Of a stretch of DNA of 7,387 nt, positions 1 to 6,384 are shown piece after piece (positions within the stretch are counted from its first letter, which is position 1; each line of letters starts with the position of its first letter). The notes under the pieces were generated by a model. It was given only the letters and a program-made list of their open reading frames with translations. It was not told where the DNA came from and did not search any database. A program made the position numbers and the translations under genes. The stretch spans positions 1 to 7,387 of the forward strand of contig CAIKJM010000250.1 in NCBI GenBank assembly GCA_903827735.1, written 5' to 3'. The DNA is from an uncultured Rhodanobacter sp. (GTDB lineage: Bacteria > Pseudomonadota > Gammaproteobacteria > Xanthomonadales > Rhodanobacteraceae).

Positions 1-341
1 AGCAGCGGCTGATCGGCGAGGCACAATAGGGCACCGGTGGCTTGGGGATAGCGATCGACTACGTAGCGGATGCCGGCAGCGAGCGAGCTGCCCATACCGT
101 CTGCCCAGCCGGCGTGGTGGACGATATGAAGCGGCAGGTCGGACAGCGCGGCGCCGACTTGCCCGGCGTTGGCGCCGGTCACGACGATGAGTGCTACACC
201 GGTGGCGAGCGCCGTGCGGGCAGCGCGATGAACCATCGTTTCGCCATCGATATCGGCCAGCTGCTTGATGCCGCCGAAGCGTCGGCCTTCGCCGGCGGCC
301 AGCAGCACGATCACGGGAGCACTATCGAGGCGTTCTGTCAT
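1..341 (-). CDS. mocA: MocA-like molybdenum cofactor cytidylyltransferase (NTP transferase), 3' end cut by the window
   Basis: This is the N-terminal 113 residues of a MobA-like nucleotidyltransferase; the rest lies beyond the left edge. What is seen: a beta strand leading into the nucleotide-binding loop LAAGEGRRFGGIKQL (residues 14-28, with the conserved Lys at 26), the segment GWADGMGSSLAAGI (residues 78-91), and LADQP (108-112), whose Asp is the usual metal ligand. In this family MocA transfers CMP from CTP to Mo-molybdopterin, making the cytosine dinucleotide cofactor (MCD) used by xanthine dehydrogenase-type enzymes; MobA does the same with GMP. CTP rather than GTP specificity is inferred from the neighbouring PaoABC genes, since MCD is the cofactor of PaoABC. 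The start is the ATG at 341-339, which shares its A with the last base of the paoD stop (TGATG), implying translational coupling. In E. coli mocA is not next to paoABCD, so carriage in the operon is notable. Confidence 0.9.
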   Translation of the reverse strand, partial: MTERLDSAPVIVLLAAGEGRRFGGIKQLADIDGETMVHRAARTALATGVALIVVTGANAGQVGAALSDLPLHIVHHAGWADGMGSSLAAGIRYVVDRYPQATGALLCLADQPL

Positions 342-1432
342 CAGTGGATGGCGCCTTCGTTGTCGCGCAGCGGGCCGCCGCTGCGGCCGTTGATCACGGC
401 CATGATTTCGGCGGCGACGGCGAGCGCGATTTCCTCGGGTGTTTCCGAACCGATATCCAGGCCCGCCGGTGCGTGCAGCCGGATGCCTTTGAGCTGCACC
501 TCGCTACGCATGCGTCCCACCCGTTCGCGCGAACCCAGGGTGCCGAGGTAGGCGACCGGCGCATCGCGCAGCGCGGCGAGATACGCCATGTCGCGTTCGA
601 TATTGTGGGTCATCACTACGACGGAACTGTGCGCGTCGAGCGGCAGCGCGTCGCGAACCTTGTCCGGCGCGGCGCAGACGGCGTGCAGTCCGGCGGGCAG
701 GTCGATCGCCGCAAGGCGCGCGGGATCGTGATCGACCAGAGTCGTCTGCCAACCCAGTGCGCTTGCAACAGGCAGCAGAGCGCGTGCGGCAGCGCTGTCG
801 CCGATCACGATCAGCGCGTGCGGCGGTGCCACCGGCTCCACCAGCACGTCAACTTCGCCCTGCGTTCCGGGCAGCCGCAGGGCGACCGGGCGCGCCGCAT
901 CGTTCGACGCGATAGTTTCAAAGATCGCCTTCATCAGCGCGGTATCGCCGATGCTGTCGTAGAGCATCTCGTCGCCGCACCACAAGAGCCGCTGCGGCAG
1001 CACGACGGCGTTGTCGACCGCGAATAACGTGGCCATGCGCGCACTGCGCCGCTTCGCCATGCAGTCGGCCAGCGCGTCAACGAAGTCCATCGCCTTGGGC
1101 GCCAGCAACGGTTCAAGCAGCACCTCGAGCTCGCCGCCGCAGCCCATTTCCATCAACACATCGAGGCCGGATTCGGCGTTGTAGCTGACCAGCCGCGGCG
1201 CGCCGTTTGCCATCACCTCCAGCGCCCGCTGCACGATATCGCGCTGGGGGCAGCCGCCGGACAGCTCGCACACCACGCTGCCGTCAGCCAGCACCAGCAT
1301 CCGCGTGCCGGCACGCCGAAAGGTCGAGCCGCGCGTACGCACCAGGGTGGCCAGGGCGGCTCGGGGATGCGCATCGTGCGACAGCGCGCGCAGCGCCGCG
1401 ATCAGCGTGGCCAGTTCTTGCGCCGAATTCAT
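341..1432 (-). CDS. paoD: XdhC/CoxI-family molybdenum cofactor maturation chaperone (PaoD-like)
   Basis: A 363-residue XdhC-family protein. XdhC and PaoD bind the molybdenum cofactor, protect it, help its sulfuration, and insert it into the catalytic subunit; they are not part of the mature enzyme. Seen in the sequence: an N-terminal XdhC_CoxI domain with GSTFRRAGTRMLV (residues 35-47), the conserved Cys in SGGCPQRD (Cys61) and the GCGG motif (97-100); then a C-terminal Rossmann-like domain beginning about residue 205 (HALIVIGDSAAA), with VDHD near 233, MTHNIERD at 274-281, YLGTLGSRER at 295-304, and the family-typical tail GSETPEEIALAVAAEI. The dinucleotide loop is unusual: GDSAAA where many relatives have GAGH. 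GAGG at 1441-1438 is a Shine-Dalgarno 5 bases before the ATG. The gene follows paoC after 132 bp and overlaps mocA by one base, so it fits a maturation role for this operon. PaoD assignment rests on context; XdhC family is secure. Confidence 0.9.
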   Translation of the reverse strand: MNSAQELATLIAALRALSHDAHPRAALATLVRTRGSTFRRAGTRMLVLADGSVVCELSGGCPQRDIVQRALEVMANGAPRLVSYNAESGLDVLMEMGCGGELEVLLEPLLAPKAMDFVDALADCMAKRRSARMATLFAVDNAVVLPQRLLWCGDEMLYDSIGDTALMKAIFETIASNDAARPVALRLPGTQGEVDVLVEPVAPPHALIVIGDSAAARALLPVASALGWQTTLVDHDPARLAAIDLPAGLHAVCAAPDKVRDALPLDAHSSVVVMTHNIERDMAYLAALRDAPVAYLGTLGSRERVGRMRSEVQLKGIRLHAPAGLDIGSETPEEIALAVAAEIMAVINGRSGGPLRDNEGAIH

Positions 1433-1564
1433 GCCTACCTCGAAGTGGAATGAGAAAAATCAGGAGCCGAGTCAGCGCATAGCATAGGCCGCGCGCCGCG
1501 CTAAAGCAGCGGGCCGATCATGCGACTGACCGGCCCGCCGTGTTGCGCCTGACATGGGTGATAC
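1433..1564 (-). other. 132-bp paoC-paoD gap with an 8-bp GC-rich stem-loop
   Basis: No gene is seen in this gap. It holds a perfect inverted repeat, GCGGGCCG at 1509-1516 and CGGCCCGC at 1531-1538, with a 14-base loop. In the paoC transcript the stem is followed by TGCTTTAG, not a real U-tract, so it is not a standard intrinsic terminator. It could stabilise the paoABC part of the mRNA or reduce read-through into the maturation genes. The hairpin is seen; any role is inference. Confidence 0.5.
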
Positions 1565-3814
1565 TCAGGCGACTTTCGACACCAGCAGATCTTCGACGTG
1601 CACCGGCAGATCGCGTACGCGCACGCCGGTGGCATGATGCACGGCCGCGGTGACGGCCGCCGCCAAACCGGCGATGCCGATCTCGCCGATGCCACGCGCG
1701 CCCACCTCGTTGAGCTTCGTGTCCGGGTAGTCGAGGAATACCACGTCGATATCCGGCGCATCGGCGTGGGTCACCATCACGTAGTCGGCGAGGTTACTGT
1801 TGATCGCCATGCCGTTGCGCGCGTCGTAGCGTGTCTCCTCGAAAAGCGCCATGCCGATGCCCATGGTCACCGCGCCTTCGATCTGATTGCGGCCGGTCAT
1901 CGGGTTGATGATCTTGCCCGCGTCGATGACGCTGACCACGCGCTTGATACGCAGCCGAGCGATCGCCGGTTCCCAGCTCACCTCGACGAAGTGCGCGCCG
2001 TAGGAGTGCGACGAGTATTTCGGATGCTTGTCGCCCATCGTGCCTTTGGCCTTGCCGCTGCCTTCGACGTGGCCAAGGCGCGCGGCGTTGAGCACGTCCT
2101 CAAAGCGGCGGCCTTGTTCGGGTGATTCGTTTTTGCGATACACGCGGCCGTTGGTGAAAGCCAGCTCGTCTGCGTCGACCTTTGCAAACGCGGCGTCGCT
2201 TTCGCTGGCGCTTTTCAGGAGCTGTTCGATGGCCTCTCGCGAGGCTTGTGCCACCGCGGGGATCAGCGACGCCGTGGCCATGGACCCGCCTGAGAAGGGA
2301 CCGGCAGGCAGGCCGCTGTCGCCGATAACCACCTTGACCTTGTCCATGTCGACGCCGATCAATTCGGAGACCATCTGCGCCAGCATCGTATAGGTGCCGG
2401 TGCCGATGTCCTGCGTGCCGCTGGCCACGCGCACGCTGCCGTCGGCATTGATCATCACGCTGGCGGTGGCGTCGGCGCGCGAGGCAATCCAGCTGCATGC
2501 GGCCATGCCCCAGCCGAGGATCACGCCCTTGTCGCGCATCGAGCCGACTGCAGGGTTTCGCTTCGACCAGCCGAATGTTTCCGCACCGGTCGTCAGGCAT
2601 TCCTTCAGGTGCCGCGACGAAAACGGAATGTTCTTGCTCTCGTCGATCTCCGGCTCGTTGATCAGGCGCAGTTCGACCGGGTCCATCTTCAGGGCAATGG
2701 CCAGCTCATCCATCGCCGATTCCACCGCGTACAAACCAGGCACCGCGCCAGGTCCGCGCATTGAGGTGTTCGGCGCGATATCGCGACGGGCGAAGGCCGA
2801 GGTGACGCGCAGGTTCGGCGTGCTGTACAGAAAGCCGGTGGCTTCGCCGCAGTCTTCCTTGGTGTCGTCCAGGCGCGAGCTGTGCTGGATGAAATCCTGC
2901 TGCAGCGAGACCAGCTTGCCGTCCTTGCCAGCACCGAGGCGCACGCGCTGCTGCGTGTTGGTGCGGTGGCCGACGTTGTGAAACATCATCTGTCGGGTCA
3001 CCACCAGCTTGATCGGGCGATGCAGGTCACGCGCGGCGGCCGCCGCCAGCAGCGCGTGCGGCCACGGCCACAGCTTGCCGCCGAAGCCCGAGCCCAGATA
3101 TTCGGTAATCACGCGCAGATTCTCCTGCGGCACGCCGAGCATTTTCGCCATCACCGCGCGGTGATTCATGATCGCCTGCGAGGTTTCGTACAAGGTGAAG
3201 CGATCACCATCCCACAGCGCCACGCTGGCGTGCAGCTCGATCGGATTATGGGTTTCCGGCGGCGTGGTGTAGACGTGGTCGACGGTGACGGCTGCCTTGC
3301 CGAAGGCCTTATCCGGATCGCCGCGCTCGGTATCGGTTTCCGGCTTCTCGTCCGGGCTGAGCTTCATGCGGACGTCGGGCGCTTTCGTGCCGGCGTAGGT
3401 CGCCACCACCTTGTCGGCCGCCGCGGTGGCCTGCTCGAACGTATCGGCCACCACCACGGCCACGTACTGGCCGTAGTAGCGAACTTCGTCATCTTCCAGC
3501 GGCGGACGGCGCTCGTCGATCTGCGCCTTGCTCGATTTGGGTACGCGATAGAAAGTGCCGATGTTTTCGCGCGTGTAAATTTTCTGCACGCCGGGCATGG
3601 CCGCCGCCGCGGCGGTGTCGATCGACTGGATCGTGCCGCTGGCGATGCGCGCACACACGGGCACGGCGTAGAGCATGCCGGGAAAGTGGAAGTCGGAGCT
3701 GTAGCGCGCCACGCCGCTCACTTTCAGCGGCCCGTCGATACGGGTGGCCGAACGGCCAATAACGGGCAGGGACGTGGCGACAGTTTTATCGCTGGATGGA
3801 GTATCGGTAGACAT
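1565..3814 (-). CDS. paoC: Molybdopterin-binding catalytic subunit of periplasmic aldehyde oxidoreductase (PaoC/YagR type)
   Basis: A 749-residue large subunit of the xanthine oxidase family, close in length to E. coli PaoC (about 730). It carries the molybdenum active site where aldehydes are oxidised to carboxylic acids with water as oxygen donor. Domains seen: an N-terminal aldehyde oxidase a/b hammerhead domain (about residues 25-145, starting RIDGPLKVSGVARY), then the molybdopterin-binding domains. Key motifs are GSGFGGK (241-247), MRGPGAVPGLYAVE (352-365), GTQDIGTGTYTMLAQ (466-480) and GARGIGEIGIAG (705-716); Glu711 in the last aligns with the catalytic base (Glu692 in E. coli PaoC). 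It has no signal peptide of its own, so export must rely on the Tat signal of PaoA after assembly in the cytoplasm. GAGGAA at 3826-3821 sits 6 bases before the ATG. A 68-bp gap separates it from paoB. Substrate range cannot be read from the sequence; relatives include isoquinoline oxidoreductase and other aldehyde dehydrogenases of the family. Confidence 0.95.
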   Translation of the reverse strand: MSTDTPSSDKTVATSLPVIGRSATRIDGPLKVSGVARYSSDFHFPGMLYAVPVCARIASGTIQSIDTAAAAAMPGVQKIYTRENIGTFYRVPKSSKAQIDERRPPLEDDEVRYYGQYVAVVVADTFEQATAAADKVVATYAGTKAPDVRMKLSPDEKPETDTERGDPDKAFGKAAVTVDHVYTTPPETHNPIELHASVALWDGDRFTLYETSQAIMNHRAVMAKMLGVPQENLRVITEYLGSGFGGKLWPWPHALLAAAAARDLHRPIKLVVTRQMMFHNVGHRTNTQQRVRLGAGKDGKLVSLQQDFIQHSSRLDDTKEDCGEATGFLYSTPNLRVTSAFARRDIAPNTSMRGPGAVPGLYAVESAMDELAIALKMDPVELRLINEPEIDESKNIPFSSRHLKECLTTGAETFGWSKRNPAVGSMRDKGVILGWGMAACSWIASRADATASVMINADGSVRVASGTQDIGTGTYTMLAQMVSELIGVDMDKVKVVIGDSGLPAGPFSGGSMATASLIPAVAQASREAIEQLLKSASESDAAFAKVDADELAFTNGRVYRKNESPEQGRRFEDVLNAARLGHVEGSGKAKGTMGDKHPKYSSHSYGAHFVEVSWEPAIARLRIKRVVSVIDAGKIINPMTGRNQIEGAVTMGIGMALFEETRYDARNGMAINSNLADYVMVTHADAPDIDVVFLDYPDTKLNEVGARGIGEIGIAGLAAAVTAAVHHATGVRVRDLPVHVEDLLVSKVA

Positions 3815-3824
3815 GTGCGGTTCC

Positions 3825-3842
3825 TCGAAACATCGATTTCGA
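3825..3842 (-). repeat. Short inverted repeat beside the paoC ribosome binding site
   Basis: TCGAAA (3825-3830) and TTTCGA (3837-3842) are perfect complements around a 6-base loop. The paoC-proximal arm overlaps the end of the GAGGAA Shine-Dalgarno, so a hairpin in the mRNA could partly hide the ribosome binding site. The stem is short and AT-containing, so this may be chance. Confidence 0.3.
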
Positions 3843-3882
3843 ATAGGCGGTGAGCGCGAAGCGGGTGATCACGGAGAAGCGA

Positions 3883-4884
3883 TCAGACGTTCGCCACGGT
3901 GGTGAGCGCGTGCGTGAGGCAGCGCTGCGCCAGATCCACCTTGAAGGCGTTCTCGTTCTGCGGCTGTGCGTCGCGCAGAGCGACGGCGGCGGCGGCGGCG
4001 AAATTTTCCGGCGTGGGCGAATGGCCCTGCAGCGCTTTCTCGGCCTCCGGCGAACGCCACGGCTTGGTACCGACGCCGCCCAGCGCAATTCGCACGTGGC
4101 TGATCTTGCCCGCCTCCGTGGCGAACACCACCGCTGCCGAGGCCAGGGCAAACTCGTACGAGGCGCGGTCGCGCAGTTTCAGATAGTGCGAGCGGGAACC
4201 CTTGACCGGCGCCGGCAGCAGCACATGGGTGATCAGATCGCCCGGCTGCAGCACGGTTTCGCGCTCCGGCGTGGTGCCCGGCAGCAGGAAAAAAGCGTCA
4301 ATCGGCACCTGCCGCTCGCCCTGCGTGCCTTGCACCACGATCACCGCCTCCAGCGCCGCCAGCGCTACATTCATGTCCGACGGATTGGTAGCGATGCAGT
4401 GATCGCTCGTACCTAGGATGGCCAGATTGCGGTTGGCGCCCTTGATTGCGGAGCAGCCGCTGCCGGGCTCGCGCTTGTTGCACGGCATATCCGCATCGCG
4501 AAAATAATTGCAGCGGGTGCGCTGCAGCAGGTTGCCGCCGGTACTGGCCATATTGCGCAGCTGCGTGGACGCGCCCGCGAGCAGCGCCTCGGACAGCACC
4601 GCGTAATCGCGCTGCACGACTGAATGATGGGCGAGGTCGCTATTGCGAACGAGCGCACCAATCTTCAGCCGTCCATCGGCCAGCGTCTCCACCTCGCTCA
4701 ACGGCAGATGATTGATGTCGACTACCTGCTGAGGACGCTCCACATTGAGCTTCATCAGATCGATCAGGGTGGTGCCGCCGGCAACGAAACGTACTTCGGC
4801 GCCCTGCTGGGCCGTGCTGGCATTGGCCGCCGCCGCGATCGCGTCGCGCGTCTGGCTGGCGCGAGAATAAGTAAAAGGTTCCAT
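3883..4884 (-). CDS. paoB: FAD-binding subunit of aldehyde oxidoreductase, with [4Fe-4S] insertion (PaoB/YagS type)
   Basis: A 333-residue medium subunit that passes electrons from the iron-sulfur clusters to FAD. Seen: an N-terminal FAD-binding domain with the loop AGGTTLIDLMK (residues 35-45) and NMASTGGNLLQRTRC (111-125), and a C-terminal CO dehydrogenase flavoprotein-type domain from about residue 230. Four cysteines (125, 135, 144, 163) lie in RCNYFRD, MPCNKREPGSGC and HCIATNPSD; the same pattern in E. coli PaoB holds an extra [4Fe-4S] cluster absent from most xanthine dehydrogenase FAD subunits. I chose the ATG at 4884 over the upstream ATG at 4947 because GAGGAG (4896-4891) lies 6 bases before it, because MEPFTYSRA is the usual family N-terminus, and because the longer form would overlap paoA by about 50 bases. 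The gap to paoA is 10 bases and the Shine-Dalgarno overlaps the paoA stop (TGAGGAG), so translation is probably coupled. Confidence 0.95.
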   Translation of the reverse strand: MEPFTYSRASQTRDAIAAAANASTAQQGAEVRFVAGGTTLIDLMKLNVERPQQVVDINHLPLSEVETLADGRLKIGALVRNSDLAHHSVVQRDYAVLSEALLAGASTQLRNMASTGGNLLQRTRCNYFRDADMPCNKREPGSGCSAIKGANRNLAILGTSDHCIATNPSDMNVALAALEAVIVVQGTQGERQVPIDAFFLLPGTTPERETVLQPGDLITHVLLPAPVKGSRSHYLKLRDRASYEFALASAAVVFATEAGKISHVRIALGGVGTKPWRSPEAEKALQGHSPTPENFAAAAAVALRDAQPQNENAFKVDLAQRCLTHALTTVANV

Positions 4885-4890
4885 ATGTCG

Positions 4891-4896
4891 CTCCTC
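4891..4896 (-). promoter_or_regulatory. paoB ribosome binding site overlapping the paoA stop codon
   Basis: GAGGAG lies 6 bases upstream of the paoB ATG at 4884 and shares bases with the paoA stop codon (reading TGAGGAG). It decides the paoB start in favour of the shorter form and implies that ribosomes finishing paoA help initiate paoB, which would keep the subunits in step. Confidence 0.8.
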
Positions 4897-5548
4897 AGGC
4901 TTTGCGGACCTGCTGAATCGCCGCAACGATGTTGGAATACGCGCCACAGCGGCAGATATTGCCGCTCATTGCTTCTTTGACGTCGGCATTGGCCGAGCCG
5001 CAGGGCTCTTTCAGCAGCGCGGTGGCTGACATGATCTGGCCCGAGGTGCAGTAGCCGCACTGGTAGCCGTCGTGCTCCAGAAACGCCTGCTGCATCGGAT
5101 GCAGGCTGCCAGGTTTGCCGAGGCCTTCGATGGTGGTGATTTCGTCACCCTCGTGCATCGCCGCCAGGCTGAGGCAGGCATTCACCCGACGGTCGTTGAC
5201 GTGTACCGTGCACGCGCCGCACTGGCCGTGATCGCAGCCTTTTTTGCTGCCGGTGAGCTGAAGGTGATCGCGCAACGCGTCGAGCAGCGTTGTGCGCGGA
5301 TCAACGCGCAAGGTTTGGTTGCTGCCGTTGACCTTTAGTTTCAGGGAAAGCTTTCCCGGATCGGCATCGTTGGCGTTTTGTGCGGCGGCACCGAGCGGCG
5401 TTGCCGCGTGACCGGCCTTGGGCAAACCCAGGCCGGTCGCTGCACCGGTCACGCCGACCATCTGCAGGAAGTTTCTGCGGCTCAGCGTTGCGCTATCGAT
5501 GGGTGAATGCTTCGCGGGAGCGTCGGCTCCTGATTTTTTCTCGGACAT
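4895..5548 (-). CDS. paoA: Tat-exported [2Fe-2S] subunit of aldehyde oxidoreductase (PaoA/YagT type)
   Basis: A 217-residue small subunit, first gene of the operon. It carries electrons from the molybdenum site through two [2Fe-2S] clusters. Seen: a twin-arginine signal, SRRNFLQ at 23-29 followed by a hydrophobic, Gly/Ala-rich stretch and a likely cleavage site after AGHA (about residue 48); a plant-type ferredoxin domain (about 67-140) with Cys105, Cys110, Cys113 and Cys125; then the all-helical second domain with CGYC (164-167) and CRC (199-201). All eight cluster ligands are present. Non-exported relatives start directly at the ferredoxin domain, so the signal marks a periplasmic enzyme of the Pao class in which this subunit carries the whole folded complex through Tat. 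The ATG at 5548 is preceded by AGGAG (5559-5555) with 6-base spacing and leaves a normal 22-residue n-region before the twin arginines. Confidence 0.95.
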   Translation of the reverse strand: MSEKKSGADAPAKHSPIDSATLSRRNFLQMVGVTGAATGLGLPKAGHAATPLGAAAQNANDADPGKLSLKLKVNGSNQTLRVDPRTTLLDALRDHLQLTGSKKGCDHGQCGACTVHVNDRRVNACLSLAAMHEGDEITTIEGLGKPGSLHPMQQAFLEHDGYQCGYCTSGQIMSATALLKEPCGSANADVKEAMSGNICRCGAYSNIVAAIQQVRKA

Positions 5549-5816
5549 GGCTGGCTCCTGGGGCTGGCTTGGTCACGTTGAACGGGATCACGCAGAGCCT
5601 TCCGTGGAGCTGCATTGAAAGAGGGAGAAGAACAGGCGAAGCGCGAGGACTTCGTTCCGGCGGGCAGGGGAGAGACGCCGGCATGCGTTCTGGATCAGTA
5701 CGTGCTTTTCGGACAATGAAGTCGTGGGCAACGAACACAGGCTATCGAGCGCCAAGTCAACTTTCGGTGAGCTTGGTGTACAGGTCTTTAAGCCAACTTT
5801 TTGGCGGCGCACGGAT

Positions 5817-5832
5817 TATGTTTACAAACATA
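5817..5832. promoter_or_regulatory. Perfect palindrome, candidate MarR-family operator
   Basis: TATGTTT (5817-5823) and AAACATA (5826-5832) form a perfect 7-bp inverted repeat around a 2-base centre. MarR dimers typically bind AT-rich palindromes of about this size, often overlapping the promoter of their own gene. This one covers the -35 box of the marR promoter, as expected for autorepression. A degenerate second copy follows: TTACAaaCATATA (5822-5834) is echoed by TTACACATATA (5835-5845), which also contains TATAT/ATATA arms around 5 bases. The palindrome is seen directly; binding by the adjacent regulator is inference. Confidence 0.6.
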
Positions 5833-5849
5833 TATTACACATATAAAAT
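5821..5849 (+). promoter_or_regulatory. Sigma70-type promoter for the marR-FUSC operon
   Basis: TTTACA at 5821-5826 (5 of 6 match to the -35 consensus) is followed after exactly 17 bases by TAAAAT at 5844-5849 (5 of 6 match to the -10 consensus). Transcription would start about 5856, leaving a leader of roughly 25 bases before the GTG start at 5880. The -35 box lies inside the candidate operator. Confidence 0.7.
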
Positions 5850-5879
5850 ATAACCATCCGAACCGAACGGTACGCGCCA

Positions 5880-6374
5880 GTGAACAACAGCTTTGCTCCC
5901 ACCGAACAGCGTCTTGCGGTTACCTGCAAACGGTATCCATCGTTTCCCATGGGTCCAGGCAAGCTTGCGCGCCTGATCAAGCACATGCATAAAGCGCTGC
6001 ACGATGATGCCAACGCTATCTTGAAGCCGTACGGCATCAATCATCCCGAATACAACCTGCTGATGATGATTTACGGCACGGAAAGTGGGACGATGCTGCC
6101 GTCGGAGCTGGCTGAAGCGGCGGGGGAGAAATCAGCCAACATCACCCGCCTGACCAACGAGCTTTGCGAAAAGGGGCTAATCGTTCGTGCCAGCAGCGCG
6201 GAGGATCGCCGCAAAGTCGAACTGAGCCTAACGCCTGCGGGTCTGGCCTTGATCAATCGTTTTCTGCCCGACATCTGCGGGCTGCTGGAACGCCAAGGCC
6301 GTGATCTGAGCCTGACCGAGCAGAAGCAGCTGGAGAAGCTGCTGAAAAAAATGTTGAACGGACTGTCCGCCTAA
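5880..6374 (+). CDS. MarR-family transcriptional regulator, EmrR/MprA-like
   Basis: A 164-residue MarR-family DNA-binding repressor. Proteins of this family bind palindromic operators as dimers and release DNA when they bind phenolic or other aromatic compounds. Seen: an N-terminal helical dimerisation segment (about 25-50), a winged helix-turn-helix (about 70-122) with LPSELAEAAGEKSANITRLTNELCEKGLI and a wing containing the family hallmark DRRKVELSLTPAG (109-121), and a C-terminal dimerisation helix (about 125-162). The GTG start at 5880 has no clear Shine-Dalgarno, but the residues it adds (MNNSFAPTEQ) resemble the N-terminus of E. coli MprA/EmrR, as I recall it (MDSSFTPIEQ), so I prefer it to the internal ATG at 5949. 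The gene is divergent from paoA and 10 bp ahead of an FUSC pump gene, which suggests it controls the pump; control of pao is possible but unproven. Confidence 0.9.
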   Translation: MNNSFAPTEQRLAVTCKRYPSFPMGPGKLARLIKHMHKALHDDANAILKPYGINHPEYNLLMMIYGTESGTMLPSELAEAAGEKSANITRLTNELCEKGLIVRASSAEDRRKVELSLTPAGLALINRFLPDICGLLERQGRDLSLTEQKQLEKLLKKMLNGLSA

Positions 6375-6384
6375 GGCGCATCGC

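Larger units (their letters stand above)
5549..5879. other. Divergent intergenic region between the pao operon and the marR-FUSC operon
   Basis: This 331-bp stretch separates the two divergent operons. Short open frames within it lack a credible ribosome binding site or recognisable protein. The right end (about 5815-5853) is a strongly AT-rich island in GC-rich DNA and contains the marR promoter and a palindrome. A 5-bp stem GCCAA/TTGGC lies at 5792-5805. The paoA promoter must be here but is not obvious. On the minus strand TTGACT (5760-5755) is a good -35 match with only a poor -10 (TGTTCG) at 17-base spacing, and CATAAT (5820-5815) is a good -10 with a poor -35. If the latter is used, the paoA leader would be about 260 bases long. 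Confidence 0.6.

Noticed and set aside
42..551. A 169-codon plus-strand frame across the mocA-paoD junction
   Set aside because: Both genes beneath it on the minus strand carry clear conserved motifs; this product has none.
344..1027. A 227-codon plus-strand frame opposite the XdhC gene
   Set aside because: It mirrors the codons of a well-supported gene and its product has no family features.
1509..1538. Intrinsic terminator ending the paoABC transcript
   Set aside because: The stem is good but is followed by TGCTTTAG rather than a run of T residues, so I list it only as a stem-loop.
2882..3853. A 323-codon open frame on the plus strand opposite paoC
   Set aside because: It is antisense to the conserved catalytic subunit, is His/Arg-rich with no recognisable domain, and is the kind of frame GC-rich codon use produces by chance.
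4885..4947. A longer paoB start at 4947
   Set aside because: It would overlap paoA by about 50 bases, adds residues unlike the family, and lacks the strong Shine-Dalgarno that precedes the ATG at 4884.
5588..5812. A 74-codon minus-strand frame in the intergenic region, possible leader peptide or small protein for paoA
   Set aside because: No ribosome binding site, no recognisable sequence and no signal or membrane segment of note. The overlapping 81-codon frame at 5493-5738 is rejected for the same reasons.
5380..5853. A 157-codon plus-strand frame spanning the paoA start and the intergenic region
   Set aside because: It is antisense to the Tat signal region of paoA, runs through the marR promoter, and has low-complexity Arg/Ser-rich content without a domain.
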